From: Pseudomonas anuradhapurensis
GTDB taxonomy: Bacteria; Pseudomonadota; Gammaproteobacteria; Pseudomonadales; Pseudomonadaceae
Reading direction: 5' to 3'
DNA: 64,000 bases
Assembly (NCBI RefSeq): GCF_014269225.2
Contig: NZ_CP077097.1
Location: 2,925,001 to 2,989,000, forward strand
Within the stretch, counting starts at the first letter, position 1; each line of letters starts with the position of its first letter. Shown in pieces: positions 8,480 through 16,990 of the stretch. Made by a program: the position numbers and the translations under genes. A model generated the notes under the pieces. The model did no database searches, had not been told where the DNA came from, and worked only from the letters and a program-made list of their open reading frames with translations.

Positions 8480-10609
8480 ATGGCAAAAAAGTCTGTTGCC
8501 CCGGCTTCGCTTTCCATGCTCGGCCTGCTGGTCATGCCTGCTGCTCATGCAGCTCAACCTGAGTCGCAGGGTTCCCTCGCCCTGCCCGCCACCGCCGTCA
8601 CCAGCGCCTATGAGCAGCAGAGCTACAAGGCCAGTGAAAGCCGCAGCGCCTTGAAGATCGACGCGCCGCTGCGCGACATCCCGCAAACCGTCAACGTCGT
8701 GCCGGAAAGCGTGATCAAGGACCAGGGCGCCCAGTCGATGCAAGACGTACTGAAGAACGTGCCTGGCGTCGGCCTGTCCAACGGCGATGGCCAGCGCGAT
8801 CAGGTGACCATCCGTGGCTTCAGCGCCATTGGCGACATGTACATCGACGGTGTGCGCGACGATGCGCTGTACTTCCGCGACCTGTCCAACATCGAGCGGG
8901 TCGAGGTAATCAAGGGCCCTGCCGCCGTGCTGTATGGCCGTGGTTCTTCCGGTGGCCTGATCAACAGCATCAGCAAGAAACCCAGCTTCACACCCAAGCG
9001 CGAAGTGGGCATGAGCTTCGACAGCGAAGGCAAGCGCCGCACCCAGTTCGACAGTGGCTGGGCCGACCCGCAGGGCAACCAGGCCTACCGCGTGACCGGT
9101 GCCTTCGAAGACAGCGACACCTTCCGCGATGATGGCTACATCGACCGCAAGGCCATCGCGCCATCGGCGTATTTCCGCCTTTCCGACGACCTGGAACTGA
9201 ACCTGGGCGCCACCTACCTGTACGACAAGCGCCTGATCGACTTCGGCATCCCGGCCCTGGGCAACCGCCCGGTGGATGTGCACCGTGACAAGCGCTTCGG
9301 TTCCGGCGATGCCGACCAGGACTATGCACGCAGTGAAGTGTTCTCGCTGACCGCAAGCCTTGATTACCGCATCAACGACGACTTTACCCTGACCAACACC
9401 AGCCGTTACTACCGCTACGACCTGGACCGCAACAACACCCTCGCCGACAGCAGCCCGAAGCGCTTCGTCACTGCGCCCGATGGCGAGCTGCTGGTCAAGC
9501 TCAACCGCGGCAATGTCGCCCGCGACGAGTACGGCCTGTTCAACCAGACCGAGCTCAAGCAACAGGCGCAGCTGGCCGGGATGCAGCACAACCTGCTGTA
9601 TGGCGTGGAGGTGGGCTTCCAGGACAAGCACCAGCGGGTGCTGAGCCAGAACAACGTGGTCCAGGTGCCGGTGTACCGAGACGCCCTGGTAGCGGTGCCG
9701 GAACACGCCGCCAACCTGTCGTCGAAGGGCACCAACTGGCAGCAGACCACTGGCCTGTACGTGCAGGACCTGATCGAGCTGAATGAACACTGGAAAGCGC
9801 TGGTCGGTGTGCGTTATGACATCTTTGGCCAGGAATACGACGACGACCGCGCGCAGAATGTCGACCTCGACCGCACCGACAAGACCTGGAGCCCTCGCGC
9901 TGGCCTGGTCTACCAGCCGGATGCCATCCAGTCCTACTACGTTTCGGTCAGCCGCAGCTACCAGCCCTCGGGCGAGGTGTTCGCGGTCAGCCCAAGCAAC
10001 CAGCACCTTGAGCCGGAACAAACCACCAACTACGAAATCGGCGCCAAGTGGGACCTGCTCGACAGCCGCCTGTCGTTGACAGCAGCGCTGTTCCGCCTCG
10101 AGCGCACCAACATGAAGACCGCCGACCCGGCCAACCCCAACCTCACCGTGCTGGCAGGCGAACAGCGCACCGACGGCTTCGAAGCCACCGTCAGCGGCCA
10201 GCTGAGTGACAAGTGGCAGATCTATGCCGGCTATGCCTATCTGGACGCCGAAATCAGCAAATCCAACAGCAAGACCAATGGCGTGGCCAACGAAGGCCAG
10301 ACCCCTACCCTGACGCCGCGTAACAGCGCCAACGTCTGGCTGGTGCGTACCTTGACCCCGCAGTGGCGCGTGGCCGCCGGTGCCAATTACGTCGACGAGC
10401 GCTACACCGCACTCGATAACGTGGTAGTGATGCCGGGCTACACCACCTTCGACGCCGCGCTGCTGTACAGCGTGCCGCAGTGGGACGCCGCGCTGCGCCT
10501 GAAGAACGTGTTCGACCGCGACTACTACGCCTCTGCGCACGGCTCGGTGGACCTGATCACCCCAGGCGCACCGCGTACATTGGAAGCCAGCTTCAATTAC
10601 CGCTTCTGA
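8480..10609 (+). CDS. TonB-dependent catecholate-type siderophore receptor
   Basis: A 709-residue outer-membrane receptor. It has a signal peptide (about 1-27, ending 'AHA'), a plug domain ('IPQTVNVVPESVIKDQGA...VPGV...RGF', then 'RVEVIKGPAAVLYGRGSSGG'), and a 22-strand barrel ending in the terminal aromatic 'FNYRF'. The order and sequence resemble Fiu/CirA-like receptors for monomeric catechols or catecholate siderophores. ATG 8480 follows the Fur-box candidate and gives a proper signal peptide; the longer in-frame opening would lack one. The ligand is inferred. Confidence 0.9.
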   Translation: MAKKSVAPASLSMLGLLVMPAAHAAQPESQGSLALPATAVTSAYEQQSYKASESRSALKIDAPLRDIPQTVNVVPESVIKDQGAQSMQDVLKNVPGVGLSNGDGQRDQVTIRGFSAIGDMYIDGVRDDALYFRDLSNIERVEVIKGPAAVLYGRGSSGGLINSISKKPSFTPKREVGMSFDSEGKRRTQFDSGWADPQGNQAYRVTGAFEDSDTFRDDGYIDRKAIAPSAYFRLSDDLELNLGATYLYDKRLIDFGIPALGNRPVDVHRDKRFGSGDADQDYARSEVFSLTASLDYRINDDFTLTNTSRYYRYDLDRNNTLADSSPKRFVTAPDGELLVKLNRGNVARDEYGLFNQTELKQQAQLAGMQHNLLYGVEVGFQDKHQRVLSQNNVVQVPVYRDALVAVPEHAANLSSKGTNWQQTTGLYVQDLIELNEHWKALVGVRYDIFGQEYDDDRAQNVDLDRTDKTWSPRAGLVYQPDAIQSYYVSVSRSYQPSGEVFAVSPSNQHLEPEQTTNYEIGAKWDLLDSRLSLTAALFRLERTNMKTADPANPNLTVLAGEQRTDGFEATVSGQLSDKWQIYAGYAYLDAEISKSNSKTNGVANEGQTPTLTPRNSANVWLVRTLTPQWRVAAGANYVDERYTALDNVVVMPGYTTFDAALLYSVPQWDAALRLKNVFDRDYYASAHGSVDLITPGAPRTLEASFNYRF

Positions 10610-10635
10610 TCGCCGGGCAAGCAGCCCGCGCCCCT

Positions 10636-10748
10636 TGTAGGAGCGGCCTCGTGTCGCGAAAGGGCCGCAAAGCGGCCCCAGTGATCATCGCGGCGAAGCT
10701 GCAATAGGGGGCCGCGGCGCGCCCCTTTCGCGACACGACGCCGCTCCA
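10636..10748. repeat. REP doublet, inverted
   Basis: 'TTGTAGGAGCGGCCTCGTGT' and an imperfect inverse copy '...CGCGACACGACGCCGCTCC' flanking a ~45-bp centre, between the convergent TonB receptor and sugar dehydrogenase genes. Confidence 0.78.
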
Positions 10749-10772
10749 GCACGGGCGCATCCCCCCACGCCA

Positions 10773-12065
10773 TCAGCGGTTGCGCGTTACCCGCCAGACC
10801 GTATTGGCCAGGTCATCGGCGATGATCAATGCACCACGCGGGTCCACCGTCACCCCCACCGGCCGCCCGCGGGTCTTGCCGTCCTCACCGCGGAAGCCGG
10901 TGGCGAAGTCGATCGGCTCACCTGCCGGCTTGCCATTGCCGAACGGCACGAAGATGACCTTGTAGCCGACCGGATTGGGCCGGTTCCAGCTGCCATGTTC
11001 ACCGACGAAGACACCGTCGGCGAAGCGCTCGCCCATGGCCGGGATGGAGAAGGCCACGCCCAATGCCGCCACGTGCGAACCGAGGCTGTAATCCGGCTTG
11101 ATCGCCGCCGCTACCTTGTCCGGGTTCTGCGGCCGTACCCGCTGATCCACGTTCTGCCCCCAGTAGCTGTAAGGCCAGCCGTAGAAACCACCGTCACGCA
11201 CCGAGGTCAGGTAGTCCGGCACCAGGTCGGGGCCCAGCTCATCGCGCTCGTTGACCACCGCCCACAGCTGCCCGCTCTGCGGCTGGATGGCCAGCGCCGT
11301 CGGGTTGCGCAGGCCCGTGGCATAGGGCCGGTGCGCGCCGGTTGCAGCATCGACCTGCCAGACCATGGCCCGGTCGATCTCCACCTCCAGCCCGCGTTCG
11401 GTGATGTTGCTGTTGGAGCCGATGCCCACGTACAGGTAACGACCATCCGGGCTGATCGTCAGCGCCTTGGTCCAGTGGTGGTTGATCGCGGCCGGCAGGT
11501 CGGTGACCTTGGTCGGCGGGCCATCGGCCCGGGTCTGGCCGTCCTGGTAGTCGAAGCGCACCAGGGCATCCTGGTTGGCCACGTACAGCTTGCCAGCGGC
11601 AAAGGCCAGGCCGTACGGCGCATTGAGGTTTTCTGCAAACACCGTCTGCAGCTCATAGGTACCGTCGCCGTCGGCATCGCGCAGCAGGGTCAGGCGGTTG
11701 CCCCCCTTGACCTGGGTATTGCCCTTGGCCTTGATCTGGCTGGCGATGACATCCTTGGGCTTGAGCTTGGCCGCGCTACCACCGCGGCCCTCGGCGACCA
11801 GGATATCGCCATTGGGCAACACCAGGGTCTGCCGCGGGATCTTCAGGCCGGTGGCGATGGCAGTGACGGTAAAGCCTTCAGGTACCGTCGGCTTCTGCTC
11901 ACCCCAGGCTACCGGCTGGGCGATTTTCATGCTCGGCAGCAGGCCACGTTGTGGCGCCGGCAGTTTCGGGTCGGGCCCAAGGGCCTGGGTCGGCTCGCCA
12001 TCACCGCCACACGCAGTCAACAGCAACGCCATGCTCAACAGGCTCAATGCAGGTACAAGCTTCAT
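10773..12065 (-). CDS. PQQ-dependent sugar (sorbosone-type) dehydrogenase lipoprotein
   Basis: A 430-residue six-bladed quinoprotein of the soluble glucose/L-sorbosone dehydrogenase family. The N-terminus is a lipoprotein signal ending 'LLLTAC-GGD', so the protein is lipid-anchored. Family landmarks include 'IPRQTLVLPNGDILVAEGRGG', given as 'LPNGDILVAE', then 'GLRNPTALAIQP', 'YGWPYSYWGQNVD' and 'GSWNRPNPVGYKV'. It probably oxidises an aldose or related sugar in the periplasm. It overlaps the upstream DUF2231 gene by 4 bp (ATGA), so the two are translationally coupled. ATG 12065 is chosen because it begins the lipoprotein signal. Confidence 0.87.
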   Translation of the reverse strand: MKLVPALSLLSMALLLTACGGDGEPTQALGPDPKLPAPQRGLLPSMKIAQPVAWGEQKPTVPEGFTVTAIATGLKIPRQTLVLPNGDILVAEGRGGSAAKLKPKDVIASQIKAKGNTQVKGGNRLTLLRDADGDGTYELQTVFAENLNAPYGLAFAAGKLYVANQDALVRFDYQDGQTRADGPPTKVTDLPAAINHHWTKALTISPDGRYLYVGIGSNSNITERGLEVEIDRAMVWQVDAATGAHRPYATGLRNPTALAIQPQSGQLWAVVNERDELGPDLVPDYLTSVRDGGFYGWPYSYWGQNVDQRVRPQNPDKVAAAIKPDYSLGSHVAALGVAFSIPAMGERFADGVFVGEHGSWNRPNPVGYKVIFVPFGNGKPAGEPIDFATGFRGEDGKTRGRPVGVTVDPRGALIIADDLANTVWRVTRNR

Positions 12066-12490
12066 GCCGCACCTCCCGAGCGCAGGCCGCTCAAACCGGT
12101 CCAGGCGGCCACTGTCGCGAGCACGCTCACGATCACCGACAGCACCAGCCCGGACGGCATTACCGCCCAGGCGTCCTTGGCATGTTCGAAGGCATTGACC
12201 AGCCCCAGCACCCAGGTCACCAGCAGCAGCACGAAGTACAGCGTCGGCCGGCCGCCCTTGTGCTCGGCACGGATCAGGTTGGCCAACGCAAACAACAGTG
12301 CCAGCCCGCAAAATACCAGGGCGCCGGCGATCAGCCAGGCGGCGAAGTTGCTCCACTGGATCTGGTAACTGTTGAAGTAGGCGATGTCGCTCAGTAGCGC
12401 AGCGACAAACAACGGAACGCTGCCGGCCAGCAGCAAGGCATGCAGCGGGCTGGGGGTATGGCGGTAGAAGGTTTGCTCGGATGCGGTCAC
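12062..12490 (-). CDS. DUF2231 membrane protein
   Basis: A 142-residue protein with four predicted membrane helices and the DUF2231 pattern ('HALLLAGSVPLFVAALLSD'). Such proteins often accompany periplasmic quinoproteins or cytochromes and may carry electrons, but this is not established. It starts with GTG after a strong AAGGAGG ribosome site. The stop overlaps the start of the sugar dehydrogenase, indicating a two-gene operon. Confidence 0.82.
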   Translation of the reverse strand: MTASEQTFYRHTPSPLHALLLAGSVPLFVAALLSDIAYFNSYQIQWSNFAAWLIAGALVFCGLALLFALANLIRAEHKGGRPTLYFVLLLVTWVLGLVNAFEHAKDAWAVMPSGLVLSVIVSVLATVAAWTGLSGLRSGGAA

Positions 12491-12645
12491 GGTGCCTCCT
12501 TTTCATTCAGTGACCCAAGGGCTGATGGCGTGGCCACCAGGCGTGCGCAGGGCGCGCCTAGCAAAGGAGCCTCTGGACAAGGCGATAGTTCACCGTTTGG
12601 TTTGAATGGCCTATGCTGCGAGGCGTTGGCGCAAGGAGACAACCG

Positions 12646-12945
12646 ATGAGCAGCAACCCGATTCGCCCGCGTTCACCCTGGGCGTTGACCACCTTGCTGG
12701 CGCTCGGCCTGGTGCTCGTGGCCGGTTGCTCCAGCAACACCGGCAAGACCCACTACGCGGCACGCACAATAGGCTCCAACTGCTTCGCCAAAGCCGTCCC
12801 TACCACTGGCGAAGGTGGCCTGGCATGGGGCGATACCTTGAGCATCGCCCGCAAGAAGTCGCTGGACAACTGCGTGCGCTATGCCAGCCGGTCGGGGGGC
12901 TCACCGAGAACTTGCCAGGTCGTCATGGCCAAGTGCAAGAACTGA
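12646..12945 (+). CDS. Small lipoprotein, function unknown
   Basis: A 99-residue protein with a basic N-terminus, a hydrophobic stretch and a lipobox 'VLVAGC-SSN', so it is probably a lipoprotein. The mature part has three cysteines ('SNCFAKA', 'LDNCVRYA', 'TCQVVMAKC' region), suggesting disulfides. ATG 12646 has AAGGAGA seven bases upstream; an upstream in-frame ATG lacks this. No family is recognised. Confidence 0.72.
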   Translation: MSSNPIRPRSPWALTTLLALGLVLVAGCSSNTGKTHYAARTIGSNCFAKAVPTTGEGGLAWGDTLSIARKKSLDNCVRYASRSGGSPRTCQVVMAKCKN

Positions 12946-13057
12946 GCTTGTATGAACCGCAACCAAGGCCCCTGCGCCACTTCACGGGTCACGCCTCGGA
13001 CAAGCCCCCTCTCACGGCGAACCCAACTGGGGGCCGCGCTGACTCGAAGCGCCCTTG

Positions 13058-13873
13058 CTAACGGCCGCGCGTGATCACCACCTCCAGGTATTCGCTCGGC
13101 ACCACCAGTGACGCCGGGCCGCCCACATTGCAGGCATTCAGCAATTCGGTAAGGTCACGCTCCAGCGCCGCAGCCGCCTCCGGCTCCAGCGAGGCAAAGG
13201 CCGTGCGCATCGGTCCGAACCAGGTGCGGAACACCTCGAGGTAATGCGACGCCGAACGATAGCGGAAGTTGAACAGCTGGCGGCTGATCCTCAACTCGTC
13301 AAACGCGCCTGCGAACAGCACGCGCAATTGTTCCTCATCACCCCAGCGCGAGGGCGGCAAGGCCCCGGCAGGCGGCGGTACATGCCGCCCCAGGGTCTTG
13401 AACATCTGCCCGACGTAGCCTTGCGGGGTCCAGTTGGCCAGGCCGATCCGGCCACCGGGCCGGCACACCCGGCTCAGTTCGCGCGCAGCCCGGGCCTGGT
13501 CGGGGGCGAACATCACGCCGAAGGTCGACAGCACCGCATCGAAGGTGCCATCGGCAAACGGCAGTGCTTCGGCATCGGCGGTCTGGAACACCACATCGAG
13601 GCGCTCGGCCCGCGCCCGTTCTTCGCCGCGCTTGAGCAGCTCGGGCACATAGTCGGTGGAGGTGACGCGGCAACCGCGTCGGGCTGCGGCCAGGGTGGCG
13701 TTGCCATTGCCGGCGGCAACATCCAGCACCTGTTCGTCCCAGCGCAGGTCACAGGCCTCGGCCAGGCGCTCGCCAACGATTTGCATGGTGGTGCCGATTA
13801 CCGCGTAGTCGCCACTGGCCCATATGGCTTGCTGGCGGGCTTTCAGGGCATTGGTATCCAAAGAGGTATTCAT
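13058..13873 (-). CDS. Class I SAM-dependent methyltransferase
   Basis: A 271-residue methyltransferase of the UbiE/Methyltransf_11 type. SAM-binding motif I is 'VLDVAAGNGNATLAA', followed by the acidic 'STDYVPE' and 'AEALPFADGTFDAVLSTFGVMF'. The substrate is not apparent. ATG 13873 is used; a longer reading would add 16 residues before the family's usual start. It stands alone between REP elements. Confidence 0.83.
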   Translation of the reverse strand: MNTSLDTNALKARQQAIWASGDYAVIGTTMQIVGERLAEACDLRWDEQVLDVAAGNGNATLAAARRGCRVTSTDYVPELLKRGEERARAERLDVVFQTADAEALPFADGTFDAVLSTFGVMFAPDQARAARELSRVCRPGGRIGLANWTPQGYVGQMFKTLGRHVPPPAGALPPSRWGDEEQLRVLFAGAFDELRISRQLFNFRYRSASHYLEVFRTWFGPMRTAFASLEPEAAAALERDLTELLNACNVGGPASLVVPSEYLEVVITRGR

Positions 13874-14033
13874 GGTCTGCGCCTTTGCAAGGTGCGCGGC
13901 CGAGATCCTTCTGGCGGTCAACGCGCCATGGATTGAGGGGATAGAAGCAAAACGCTACGCGCCTGGCAGGCGAAGCGACAAGACAGATTGGGGATAGCGG
14001 GTATTTGAAAGCGATCTATACGGGCGCGCGTTT

Positions 14034-14079
14034 TGTAGGAGCGGCCTTGTGTCGCGAGGGGCCGCAAAGCGGCCCCCGG
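14034..14079 (+). repeat. Single REP unit
   Basis: 'TTGTAGGAGCGGCCTTGTGT' followed by CGCGAGGGGCCGCAAAGCGGCCCC, the same core as the paired REPs elsewhere, here as one copy downstream of the YcaO gene. Confidence 0.75.
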
Positions 14080-14102
14080 CGATATCAGCCAGTAACGCCT
14101 GA

Positions 14103-16289
14103 TCAGGCCAGCCTGGCCCGCGCCGCATGCAGCTTTTTATAGCTCTCGATCAGGCGCAAGTGGCGGTCGAGGCCTTCGAGCTTCATGCTGGTCGGGGTCA
14201 GGCCATGGAAGCGCACGCTGCCATCGACCGAGCCCAACACCGCGTCCATGCGCGAGTCGCCGAACATACGCCGGAAGTTGGCTTCGTAGTCGTCCATTTC
14301 CAGCTCGTCGTCCAGCAACACTTCCAGCACCACGTTCAATGCCTGGTAGAACAACCCGCGCTCGACGGTGTTGTCGTTGAACTGCAGGAACGCCTCGACC
14401 AGTTCCTTGGCATCCTCGAAGCGCTGCACTGCCAGGCAGATCAGCAGCTTCAGTTCAAGAATGGTCAGCTGGCCCCAGACTGTGTTTTCGTCGAACTCCA
14501 CCCCGATCAGCGTGGTGATGGTGGTGTAGTCATCCACATCGCAGTTGTCCAGGCGCTTGAGCAGCAGCTTGAGGGCGCGGTTGTCGAGGCTGTGCAGGTT
14601 GAGGATATCGGCGCGGAACGACAGGGCGCGGTTGGTGTTGTCCCAGATCAGGTCCTCCACCGGGTAGATTTCCGAGTAACCCGGCACCAGGATGCGGCAG
14701 GCGGTGGCGCCAAGGTTGTCGTACACGGCCATGTACACCTCCTTGCCCAGGTCTTCGAGGATGCCGAACAGGGTCGCGGCCTCCTGCACGTTGGAATCCT
14801 CGCCATGGCCGGAGAAGTCCCACTCGACGAACTCGAAGTCGGCCTTGGCGCTGAAGAAGCGCCACGACACCACGCCGCTGGAGTCGATGAAATGCTCGAC
14901 AAAGTTGTTCGGCTCAGTCAGCGCGTGGCTTTCGAAGGTCGGCTGCGGCAGGTCGTTCAGGCCCTCGAAGCTGCGCCCCTGGAGCAGTTCGGTAAGGCTG
15001 CGCTCCAGCGCCACTTCCAGGCTCGGATGGGCACCGAACGAGGCAAATACGCCACCGGTACGCGGGTTCATCAGGGTCACGCACATGACCGGGAACGCGC
15101 CGCCCAGCGAAGCATCCTTGACCAGCACCGGGAAGCCCTGCTCCTCCAGGCCCTGGATGCCGGCAACAATGGCCGGGTACTTGGCCAATACCTCCTGCGG
15201 CACGTCCGGCAGGCACAGCTCGCCTTCGAGGATTTCGCGCTTCACCGCCCGTTCGAAGATTTCCGACAGGCACTGCACCTGCGCTTCGGCCAGGGTATTG
15301 CCGGCGCTCATGCCATTGCTGAGGAACAGGTTCTCGATCAGGTTGGACGGGAAGTACACCACCTGCTGGTCGGACTGGCGCACGAACGGCAGCGAGCAGA
15401 TGCCACGGGCCGTGTTGCCCGAGTTGGTGTCGTACAGGTGCGAGCCGCGCAGCTCGCCGTCCGGGTTGTAGATCGCCAGGCAGTGCTCGTCGAGGATCTC
15501 GACCGGCAGCGCGTCCCGCGGGCCCGGTTTGAACCATTGCTCGTTCGGGTAGTGCACGAACGGCGCGTTGGCCAGGTCCTCACCCCAGTACTGGTCGTTA
15601 TAGAAGAAGTTGCAGTTCAGGCGCTCGATGAATTCGCCCAGCGCCGAGGCCAGCGCGGCTTCCTTGGTCGCGCCCTTGCCGTTGGTGAAGCACATTGGCG
15701 ACTGGGCGTCGCGCACGTGCAGCGACCATACGTTGGGCACGATGTTGCGCCACGAAGCGATCTCGATCTTCATCCCCAGCCCGGCCAGGATGCCCGACAT
15801 GTTGGCGATGGTCTGCTCCAGCGGCAGGTCCTTGCCAGGGATGTAGGTGCTGGTGTCCGACACCGGCATCAACAGGCCCTGGGCATCGGCATCGAGGTTG
15901 TCGACCACTTCGATGACGAACTCGGGGCCGGTCTGTACCACCTTCTTCACGGTGCAGCGGTCGATGGAACGCAGGATACCCTGGCGGTCCTTGTCGGAGA
16001 TGTCCTCGGGCAGCTCGACCTGGATCTTGAAGATCTGGTTGTAGCGGTTTTCCGGGTCGACGATGTTGTTCTGTGCCAGGCGAATGTTTTCGGTCGGGAT
16101 GTTACGGGTCTGGCAGTACAGCTTGACGAAGTAAGCCGCGCACAAGGCCGAGGACGCCAGGAAATAGTCGAACGGCCCCGGGGCCGAGCCATCACCTTTG
16201 TAACGGATCGGTTGGTCGGCGATCACCGTGAAGTCGTCGAACTTGGCTTCGAGACGGAGATTGTCGAGAAAATTGACCTTGATTTCCAT
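14103..16289 (-). CDS. OsmC-YcaO fusion protein
   Basis: A 728-residue fusion. Residues 1-140 form an OsmC domain that keeps both cysteines expected of a thiol peroxidase, Cys50 ('SSALCAAY') and Cys112 ('DRCTVKK'). Residues about 150-540 are a YcaO domain ('GKGATKEAALASALGEFIERL', cited as 'ALGEFIERL', plus 'YFPSNLIENLFLSNGMSAG'). A helical C-terminal part of about 190 residues is like that of E. coli YcaO. YcaO enzymes use ATP to activate backbone amides; in E. coli YcaO is linked to methylthiolation of ribosomal protein S12. No peptide substrate gene is adjacent. It is monocistronic. The redox partner role of the OsmC part is inference. Confidence 0.88.
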   Translation of the reverse strand: MEIKVNFLDNLRLEAKFDDFTVIADQPIRYKGDGSAPGPFDYFLASSALCAAYFVKLYCQTRNIPTENIRLAQNNIVDPENRYNQIFKIQVELPEDISDKDRQGILRSIDRCTVKKVVQTGPEFVIEVVDNLDADAQGLLMPVSDTSTYIPGKDLPLEQTIANMSGILAGLGMKIEIASWRNIVPNVWSLHVRDAQSPMCFTNGKGATKEAALASALGEFIERLNCNFFYNDQYWGEDLANAPFVHYPNEQWFKPGPRDALPVEILDEHCLAIYNPDGELRGSHLYDTNSGNTARGICSLPFVRQSDQQVVYFPSNLIENLFLSNGMSAGNTLAEAQVQCLSEIFERAVKREILEGELCLPDVPQEVLAKYPAIVAGIQGLEEQGFPVLVKDASLGGAFPVMCVTLMNPRTGGVFASFGAHPSLEVALERSLTELLQGRSFEGLNDLPQPTFESHALTEPNNFVEHFIDSSGVVSWRFFSAKADFEFVEWDFSGHGEDSNVQEAATLFGILEDLGKEVYMAVYDNLGATACRILVPGYSEIYPVEDLIWDNTNRALSFRADILNLHSLDNRALKLLLKRLDNCDVDDYTTITTLIGVEFDENTVWGQLTILELKLLICLAVQRFEDAKELVEAFLQFNDNTVERGLFYQALNVVLEVLLDDELEMDDYEANFRRMFGDSRMDAVLGSVDGSVRFHGLTPTSMKLEGLDRHLRLIESYKKLHAARARLA

Positions 16290-16534
16290 GCGGGATTACC
16301 GTGATTTAAGCGTGCAAAACGAAAGTGGCCGGCATTATCCGGGTTTTCACCGCGGAAGTCCTGTTTGCGCGACCAGCTTGCGCATTCCGCCGAATTACTT
16401 GCCTGATCCTCTGAACCTGGCCTATCCAGCAGATCAACGGTCAGCCCCCTGTGCTAGCGTTTTCGGACTGGGGAACAGCGTATTCCCCAACCGCAAAGAC
16501 AGCGCGACAGTAACCGTAGACGGGCAGGTGAACC
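16290..16534. other. Divergent promoter region
   Basis: About 245 bp between the OsmC-YcaO gene (leftward) and the molybdenum hydroxylase operon (rightward). It must contain both promoters. No convincing operator or structured RNA is visible. Confidence 0.5.
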
Positions 16535-16990
16535 ATGGAACTACGCATCAACCAGAAGACCTACCAGGTCGAGGCAGACGCCGATACACCCTTGCTGTGG
16601 GTGATCCGCGATGACCTGGGGCTGACCGGCACCAAGTATGGCTGCGGCCTGGCCCAGTGCGGCGCCTGTTCGGTGCTGGTGGACGGCAACGTGGTGCGCG
16701 CTTGCGTCACGCCGGTGGCCGGTGTGGTCGGGCGCGAGGTGACCACCATCGAGGCGATCGAGGCCGACGCCGTGGGCAAGCGGGTGGTCGCGGCCTGGGT
16801 CGAACACCAGGTTGCCCAGTGCGGTTATTGCCAGTCCGGCCAGGTGATGGCGGCCACCGCACTGCTCAAGCACACGCCCAAACCCAGTGACGCGCAGATC
16901 GACGCGGCGATGGTCAACCTGTGCCGCTGCGGCACCTACAACGCCATCCATGCCGCCATGCATGACCTGGCTCAAGGAGAGAAGGCCTGA
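16535..16990 (+). CDS. (2Fe-2S) subunit of molybdenum hydroxylase (isoquinoline 1-oxidoreductase alpha type)
   Basis: A 151-residue electron-transfer subunit of the xanthine oxidase family. The plant-type 2Fe-2S cluster is held by Cys37, Cys42, Cys45 and Cys57 ('[10 protein letters not shown]'). The second cluster uses Cys96, Cys99, Cys130 and Cys132 ('CGYCQSG', 'LCRCGTY'). It has no FAD domain, as in IorA and NicA. It overlaps the next gene by one base (TGATG), so translation is coupled. It passes electrons from the Mo centre toward the cytochrome encoded two genes downstream. Confidence 0.92.
   Translation: MELRINQKTYQVEADADTPLLWVIRDDLGLTGTKYGCGLAQCGACSVLVDGNVVRACVTPVAGVVGREVTTIEAIEADAVGKRVVAAWVEHQVAQCGYCQSGQVMAATALLKHTPKPSDAQIDAAMVNLCRCGTYNAIHAAMHDLAQGEKA

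Noticed and set aside
8471..10540. A 689-codon open frame opposite the TonB receptor
   Set aside because: Shadow of the receptor gene, with composition rich in His, Gln and Val typical of antisense translation.
14127..16304. A 725-codon open frame opposite the OsmC-YcaO gene
   Set aside because: High-GC shadow: no ribosome site, no family pattern, and the other strand encodes a clear conserved fusion.
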